Below are positions 6,135 through 9,323 of a stretch of DNA of 9,323 nt, in pieces. Position 1 is the stretch's first letter, and each line of letters starts with the position of its first letter. The notes under the pieces were generated by a model. It searched no databases. It saw nothing but the letters and a program-made list of their open reading frames with translations, and was not told the origin of the DNA. The stretch is from JAQBYK01 sp964499425 (GTDB taxonomy: Bacteria; Patescibacteriota; Gracilibacteria; UBA1369; LOWO2-01-FULL-3), in contig CAZCLD010000053.1 in assembly GCA_964499425.1 (NCBI GenBank), forward strand, positions 1-9,323, given 5' to 3'. Both the position numbers and the translations under genes were made by a program.

Positions 6135-6160
6135 TTCAGCACAATTTAACCAAACAAATT

Positions 6161-6634
6161 ATGGCTATGTCATTAAATAGGGTTCAGCTTATTGGCAATT
6201 TGACGCGTGATCCTGAAATGAAACAAATTCCTGGAGGTCAAGTTGTGACTTCTTTTGGGGTTGCAACAAATTTAACTTGGAAAGATCAGAGTGGTGAGCA
6301 GCAGTCAAAAGCTGAGTTTCATAACATTGTGGCCTGGAGGAAGTTGGCAGAGATTTGTGGTCAGTATTTGAAGAAAGGTAGCAAGGTCTTTATTGAGGGG
6401 CGTCTCCAAACTCGTGATTGGGAAGGTGAGGATGGTGTGAAGAGGTATCGTACAGAGATCGTGGCAGACAATATGATTATGTTGGATAGGAAAGGGGATA
6501 GTTCTGGCGAAATGCCGAGGGAGGCTGCTGGGATTTCTGAGGAAGCTCCTTCTAAAGATGAAATGCCTGTACCAAAAGAAGCACCTGCGGCCAAGGGCGC
6601 GGATGATGTTAAGATTGATGACTTGCCTTTTTAG
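6161..6634 (+). CDS. ssb: Single-stranded DNA-binding protein
   Basis: A protein of 157 aa that coats single-stranded DNA during replication, repair and recombination, normally as a tetramer. The OB fold spans about residues 5-112: LNRVQLIGNLTRDPE, then FHNIVAWRKLAE and GSKVFIEGRLQTRDW, all typical SSB signatures. A Pro/Glu/Ala-rich linker (about 114-150) leads to the acidic tip DDLPF, the conserved partner-binding tail of bacterial SSB. The frame stays open to 6113, but the extra 16 residues (MRLWPLIFQ..) are not SSB-like and a promoter-like sequence overlaps them, so I start at ATG 6161; ATG 6167 is equally possible. There is no Shine-Dalgarno. It stands alone, without the usual rpsF/rpsR neighbours. 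Confidence 0.95.
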   Translation: MAMSLNRVQLIGNLTRDPEMKQIPGGQVVTSFGVATNLTWKDQSGEQQSKAEFHNIVAWRKLAEICGQYLKKGSKVFIEGRLQTRDWEGEDGVKRYRTEIVADNMIMLDRKGDSSGEMPREAAGISEEAPSKDEMPVPKEAPAAKGADDVKIDDLPF

Positions 6635-6681
6635 TATGTGCGACAGGAAGTATTCCTAATCGCGCAGTTGGATCGGTAAAT

Positions 6682-6898
6682 AAAGTAAGAGGCGCCAGGC
6701 TAGTACACATGAAGGACCTATTGAAAGGTAATCGACAGAGGTGAGCTTGACGCCTCAACGTATTGCTCTTTTATGGAGCTTTGTTGGCGCACCGTTAGGT
6801 GACCCAAAGCATCTCAGTTAAAGAGCGGCTTGAGAATGAGACGCCAACTATAGTGTCTCAATTCAGGTGGTCCGTTTGTGGCGGACGCGCCTCCCTAC
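6682..6898 (+). ncRNA. Candidate structured RNA downstream of ssb
   Basis: No convincing gene is present. GAGGCGC (6689-6695) can pair with GCGCCTC (6887-6893), extended by GTA/TAC, to close the whole segment. Inside are a hairpin GCTTTG/CAAAGC (6778-6783, 6805-6810) topped by CACC-GTTA-GGTG (6790-6801); GTTGGCG/CGCCAAC (6783-6789, 6842-6848), which would cross it; TGAGAC/GTCTCA (6837-6842, 6855-6860); and GTCCG/CGGAC (6870-6886) abutting the closing stem. Some 7-bp pairings are expected by chance in 200 bases, so this is suggestive only. It does not show tmRNA, RNase P, SRP or 6S hallmarks that I can identify. It could be a trans-acting RNA, a long 3' UTR of ssb, or a leader. Confidence 0.35.
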
Positions 6899-6963
6899 CG
6901 TTCTTTGGTGATTTCTTTTAGAACGGAGATCACCGACCGTTCGCTTTTGTTTTTGTTTTTTTT
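6898..6963 (+). terminator. Terminator with competing antiterminator-like stems
   Basis: GAACGG (6921-6926) pairs with CCGTTC (6937-6942), followed two bases later by a T-rich tract (6945-6963, ending in eight T), as in an intrinsic terminator. Two other stems compete for the same strand: CCGTTCT (6898-6904) with AGAACGG (6920-6926), and GGTGATTTC (6907-6915) with GAGATCACC (6926-6934, one G-U). The three cannot all form together. This is the layout of an attenuator or riboswitch expression platform, or simply a pseudoknot-ended terminator. Confidence 0.5.
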
Positions 6964-6966
6964 GTT

Positions 6967-7053
6967 GTCCTCTCAATTTGACTTGATAGGAACGTTTTTG
7001 TTGAGTTTGTTTTTGTTTTGTCCTCACTAATTTGGTGCGAGGAAACTTTTTGG
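6967..7053 (+). repeat. Two copies of a U-rich hairpin unit
   Basis: Copy A (6967-7000) and copy B (7020-7053) both read GTCCTC, then an AATTTG-containing core, then GGAA and a run of five T. Each can form a small hairpin: CCT..TCAA/TTGA..AGG in A, and CCTC/GAGG in B. The period is 53 bases. The linkers are rich in T with scattered G. Each copy resembles a weak terminator. Confidence 0.5.
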
Positions 7054-7136
7054 TGGTAGTAGTTGGCTACCATCGAAAAGTAAGGAGCGTGTAGTAGCGA
7101 GAAGCTAGGATTTCGTTACCACGCACCCCTTACTTT
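7053..7136 (+). other. Strong hairpins upstream of gmk
   Basis: A hairpin TGGTAG-N7-CTACCA (7054-7072) is followed by a 60-base element (7077-7136): AAAGTAAGG/CCTTACTTT (9 bp), GCGTG/CACGC (5 bp), TAGCGA/TCGTTA (6 bp with one G-U), with small internal loops and a 12-base apical loop. The 5' arm resembles 6682-6694 (AAAGTAAG followed by a G/C-rich stem), so the two may be related. The gmk promoter lies downstream, so the hairpins are probably not in the gmk leader; they could belong to the upstream transcript or to a separate RNA. Confidence 0.5.
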
Positions 7137-7194
7137 AGGATGACAGGAGGCAATTTTTCAAAGATCTTATATCTATCGAATTGAGTAATTATAT

Positions 7195-7231
7195 CAGATA
7201 TCTGGTACTTTTTCAATTCTCACTGTATAAT
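7195..7231 (+). promoter_or_regulatory. gmk promoter with overlapping palindrome
   Basis: A perfect TATAAT lies at 7226-7231, giving a start near 7238 and a leader of about 47 bases. The -35 position (about 7203-7208, TGGTAC) is poor. A perfect 10-bp palindrome, CAGATATCTG (7195-7204), overlaps it and could bind a regulator. A weak -35 plus an operator-like site suggests activator or repressor control, which is inference. Confidence 0.5.
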
Positions 7232-7284
7232 CCTGGCGGTTTATCGGTTAGAGTATTATACCATATTTCTAGCGTCCTGCCAAT

Positions 7285-7881
7285 ATGACAGAAAATGAGT
7301 ATTCAGGGAGATTGGTTTTGATTGTCGGACCTTCAGGATCGGGGAAAGGGACTGTTATTAAAGAGCTTCAAAAAAAATACTCTGGTTTTGTATTCCCGGT
7401 TTCTTATACAACTAGGGAACCACGAAAAGGGGAGAAGGATGGCGAAGTCTATCATTTCATTCCTCGCAAAAAGTTTGAGGCGATGATTGAGAATGATGAG
7501 TTTTTGGAGTATGCCATTGTTCATTCCAATAATTATTACGGTACTTCCAAGGAGCATATTTTGGAGCCTCTTAGAAAAGGAGCGGTTGTTGTGCGCGAGG
7601 TTGATATCCAGGGATTTCATTCGATAAAGGAATTAGTGCCTGACGAGAATCTGGTTTCTATTTTCATGGCTGTTCTTGATGAAGAAGATTTGAAGGGGCG
7701 GATTTTGAGGAGAGGTGAGCTGTCAGATGATGAGCTTAAACGTCGCATGGATAGCGCGAAAAAGGAGATTGCTCAGTCTGGTGACTGTGATTATCAGGTG
7801 GAAAACAAGTGGGGCAAGATTGAGGAGTGTGTTTCTTCTGTAGAAAAAATTATTCTTGCTGAGATTAAAAATTTGTACTAA
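7285..7881 (+). CDS. gmk: Guanylate kinase
   Basis: A cytoplasmic enzyme of 198 aa that converts GMP and ATP to GDP and ADP, needed for nucleic acid precursors. The P-loop G15-PSGSGKGT-T23 is complete. The GMP-binding region has S40, T42-T43-R44, R47, G49-E50, D52-G53 and Y56 (SYTTREPRKGEKDGEVYHF). The NNYYGTSKEHI and VVREVDIQG motifs follow, then the lid region (RGELSDDELKRRM). Length matches the family (about 200 aa). The start ATG 7285 is fixed by the P-loop distance; there is no Shine-Dalgarno. It is followed by ald after 38 bases in the same direction. ald has its own -10 box, so co-transcription is possible but not required. Confidence 0.97.
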   Translation: MTENEYSGRLVLIVGPSGSGKGTVIKELQKKYSGFVFPVSYTTREPRKGEKDGEVYHFIPRKKFEAMIENDEFLEYAIVHSNNYYGTSKEHILEPLRKGAVVVREVDIQGFHSIKELVPDENLVSIFMAVLDEEDLKGRILRRGELSDDELKRRMDSAKKEIAQSGDCDYQVENKWGKIEECVSSVEKIILAEIKNLY

Positions 7882-7903
7882 TTTGCTGATAACCTTTTTA
7901 TTT

Positions 7904-7909
7904 TATAAT
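7904..7909 (+). promoter_or_regulatory. -10 element just upstream of ald
   Basis: A perfect TATAAT ends 10 bases before the ATG at 7920. A transcript would start at about 7916, leaving almost no leader. The -35 is weak (TTGCTG at 7883-7888, spacing 15). The region is AT-rich, so chance occurrence is possible. Confidence 0.35.
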
Positions 7910-7919
7910 TTCCTTTCCT

Positions 7920-9083
7920 ATGATTATTGGAACATTGAAAGAGGTGAAGAACAACGAAAACCGTGTTGCTCTTACGCCTTATGGGGTGCGTGATTTAGTT
8001 GACGCTGGGATAGAAGTCATTGTGCAAGAAACCGCTGGTATTGGAAGCGGTTTTTCTGATAGTGAGTACAAAGAGTGTGGTGCCACCATAATGCGAAGTC
8101 CTGAGGATATCGTAAAGGCTTGTGATGTTTTGATGAAAGTTAAAGAACCATTGCCTAGAGAGTATAACTTGCTTGAACAATTTGAAGGAAAGACCCTTTT
8201 TACATACTTGCATCTTTCCGGTGTTGATAAGCGCCTGACAAAACTTCTTGCGAACAACAACATTACTGCCATTGCATATGAAACTGTTGAGGATGAAAAA
8301 GGGCAATTGCCGCTTTTGGCTCCAATGAGCGAGGTGGCAGGTGTTTTGGCTGTGCAATATGGTGCAGAGTATTTGCAAAAGAAACATGGAGGAAGAGGGA
8401 TTTTGCTTGGTAAATTGACAGGGATCCCAAGTGCGCGTGTTGTGGTCGTTGGTGGGGGGTATGTTGGCGCAACGGCTGCTCGAACAGCTGCTGGTATGGG
8501 GGCGCGAGTTAAACTTTTCGACATTAATCCTGATCGTTGTGAAGAGTTGAATAAAGAAATGCTTGAATACTTAGGGCCTAATTTAGGAAAGAATTTTGAA
8601 GCTCTTGTGCCAAATGGTGAGAATTATGACCAGGCGATTGCGGAATGCAATTTGCTTGTTGGTGCTGTTTTGGTCGCGGGAACAAAGGCGCCAGTTGTTG
8701 TAAATGAAGAGCAGGTTAAGTCTATGAAGGATGGTTCTGTTTTGGTTGATGTCTCAATTGATCAAGGCGGATGTATTTGGGGTGCAAGATGCAGTAGTCA
8801 TAGTGAGCCTGTTTACAAGATTTATAACAAACTGTACTGCTGTATTCCGAACATGCCTGGGCAAGTTAGTCGCCAATCGACAATTGCTTTGACTGCAGCC
8901 ACTTTGCCTTATTTGAAAATGTTAGCGAAAGAGGGGATTGAAGAGGTTATCAAGAAATCTGTGACTGGAGATGGTCGCTTTGCTCGTGGTTTGAATTCTT
9001 ATAAGGGCTATATCACTTATGAAGCTGTTGCAAAGGATTTGGGTATGATGGAAGGGTATAAGGATGTGAAAGAATTGGTTTGA
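7920..9083 (+). CDS. ald: Alanine dehydrogenase
   Basis: A cytoplasmic NAD-dependent enzyme of 387 aa that interconverts L-alanine and pyruvate plus ammonia. The family start is clear (MIIGTLKEVKNNENRVALTP; substrate-contacting R15). K75 (MKVKEP) and H98 (YLHLSG) correspond to the catalytic Lys and His. The Rossmann motif is G178-GGYVG-G183, ending the nucleotide strand with D (LFDINPDRCEELN). D281 in VDVSIDQGG matches the active-site Asp. Length is slightly above the usual ~370 aa, with short insertions (for example NLLEQFEGK before H98) and a longer C-terminus (LGMMEGYKDVKELV). There is no Shine-Dalgarno. A hairpin terminator follows 33 bases after the TGA stop. In a reduced-genome bacterium it may serve alanine supply or redox balance, which is inference. 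Confidence 0.96.
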   Translation: MIIGTLKEVKNNENRVALTPYGVRDLVDAGIEVIVQETAGIGSGFSDSEYKECGATIMRSPEDIVKACDVLMKVKEPLPREYNLLEQFEGKTLFTYLHLSGVDKRLTKLLANNNITAIAYETVEDEKGQLPLLAPMSEVAGVLAVQYGAEYLQKKHGGRGILLGKLTGIPSARVVVVGGGYVGATAARTAAGMGARVKLFDINPDRCEELNKEMLEYLGPNLGKNFEALVPNGENYDQAIAECNLLVGAVLVAGTKAPVVVNEEQVKSMKDGSVLVDVSIDQGGCIWGARCSSHSEPVYKIYNKLYCCIPNMPGQVSRQSTIALTAATLPYLKMLAKEGIEEVIKKSVTGDGRFARGLNSYKGYITYEAVAKDLGMMEGYKDVKELV

Positions 9084-9116
9084 TTGCTTAACAATAGGGT
9101 TTTCCTGAAATTTGTA

Positions 9117-9150
9117 CAAAATCTGTTTTCGCTGACCGCGACAGATTTTG
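9117..9150 (+). terminator. Hairpin terminator after ald
   Basis: CAAAATCTGT (9117-9126) and ACAGATTTTG (9141-9150) are perfectly complementary over 10 bp, with an inner CGC/GCG (9130-9132, 9138-9140). The A-run on the 5' arm and T-run on the 3' arm are typical of intrinsic terminators and could act in both directions. Confidence 0.6.
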
Positions 9151-9171
9151 CATAAATTTCTCCTCCGCTCT

Positions 9172-9191
9172 GGCGACTGTGCTAAGTCGCC
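9172..9191. other. Perfect 7-bp hairpin between ald and tRNA-Gln
   Basis: GGCGACT (9172-9178) pairs with AGTCGCC (9185-9191) around a 6-base loop. No T-run follows on either strand, so it is not an intrinsic terminator. It could be a processing signal or a regulator site upstream of the tRNA. Confidence 0.4.
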
Positions 9192-9223
9192 TGCGCTACG
9201 GATCGGAAAACTCGCAATTACAT

Positions 9224-9298
9224 TGGGGTGTCGCCAAGTGGTAAGGCAACGGGTTCTGGTCCCGTCATTCGGGGGTTCGAATCCCTCCACCCCAGCCA
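9224..9298 (+). tRNA. tRNA-Gln (anticodon CTG)
   Basis: A full cloverleaf: acceptor TGGGGTG/CACCCCA with the U1 typical of tRNA-Gln; D-arm GTCGCCAAGTGGTAAGGCA; anticodon stem ACGGG/CCCGT with loop TTCTGGT; T-arm GGGGG/CCCTC (one G-U) with loop TTCGAAT; discriminator G; and encoded CCA at 9296-9298. The anticodon CTG is at 9256-9258. No convincing promoter is visible upstream. Confidence 0.95.
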
Positions 9299-9309
9299 AC
9301 AGGTATATT

Positions 9310-9322
9310 GCGATTTTTTCGC
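9310..9322 (+). terminator. Possible small hairpin after tRNA-Gln
   Basis: GCGA (9310-9313) pairs with TCGC (9319-9322) around a T5 loop. The window ends one base later, so a T-tract cannot be judged. Confidence 0.2.
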
Positions 9323-9323
9323 G

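Noticed and set aside
6113..6160. Upstream start of ssb
   Set aside because: The 16 added residues do not resemble SSB, while LNRVQLIGNLTRDPE fixes the family start at 6161 or 6167.
6861..6900. T-box riboswitch, because CAGGTGGTCCG resembles the AGGGTGGnACCGCG signature
   Set aside because: It lacks bases of a motif that is nearly invariant, no specifier stem is evident, and the next gene is gmk, not a tRNA synthetase or amino-acid gene.
6640..7150. tmRNA, RNase P RNA or a group II intron
   Set aside because: There is no tRNA-like T-arm or tag frame for tmRNA. GAGGAAA at 7039-7045 and GATGACAG near 7139 only loosely recall RNase P and lack the other conserved blocks. GTGCG at 7035 recalls a group II intron start but there is no domain V.
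683..9083. Alternative genetic code with TGA as Gly (Gracilibacteria/SR1)
   Set aside because: No gene contains an in-frame TGA and ald ends at TGA at the length expected for the family.
9172..9200. tRNA remnant on the minus strand (GTAGCGCAG followed by a hairpin, similar to part of tRNA-Asn)
   Set aside because: Only nine bases match and there is no acceptor or T-arm; the loop is six bases.
8922..9299. 125-aa leftward open frame beginning GVEGFEPPNDGTRTRCLTT
   Set aside because: It is the antisense reading of tRNA-Gln and the end of ald.

Overview
The window reads as a piece of a small-genome bacterium, most likely Patescibacteria (Candidate Phyla Radiation). I infer this mainly from the 561-residue Cys-rich zinc-ribbon protein at 683-2368, of a type I associate with CPR genomes, and from the near absence of Shine-Dalgarno sequences. 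The standard code fits: stops are TAG, TAA and one TGA (end of ald), and no gene contains an in-frame TGA. No database search was possible, so the placement is inference. A run of 38 N (5305-5342) marks an assembly gap.

Layout. 1-524 (-): a gene running off the left edge, encoding a membrane-anchored or lipoprotein-like product with an acidic Asp/Pro/Thr repeat tail; its near-consensus promoter lies at 564-593. 683-2368 (+): the Cys-rich protein. 2377-2796 (-): an unrecognised 139-aa protein with its own good promoter. 2931-3323 (-): a four-helix membrane protein. 3402-3476 (-): tRNA-Asn(GTT). 3607-4770 (+): an FHA-caspase fusion, the most unusual protein here. 4767-5931 (-): a Trm11/TRM-G10-like SAM methyltransferase cut by the N gap. 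5938-6099 (+): a 53-aa single-helix membrane protein. 6161-6634 (+): ssb.

6635-7284 holds no convincing gene but is full of hairpins, a terminator/antiterminator-like set of alternative stems, two copies of a U-rich hairpin unit, and a strong 60-nt hairpin. It may be a structured ncRNA or a regulatory leader. Then come gmk (7285-7881), ald (7920-9083), a hairpin terminator, and tRNA-Gln(CTG) (9224-9298).

Housekeeping roles are clear for ssb (DNA replication and repair), gmk (GMP to GDP), ald (alanine/pyruvate) and the two tRNAs, which both encode CCA. The left half is accessory: unknown, membrane or signalling proteins, mostly in single-gene units with their own promoters. I see no CRISPR array, transposase or integrase. 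The best candidates for something undescribed are the FHA-caspase protein with a duplicated helix segment and the structured region between ssb and gmk.
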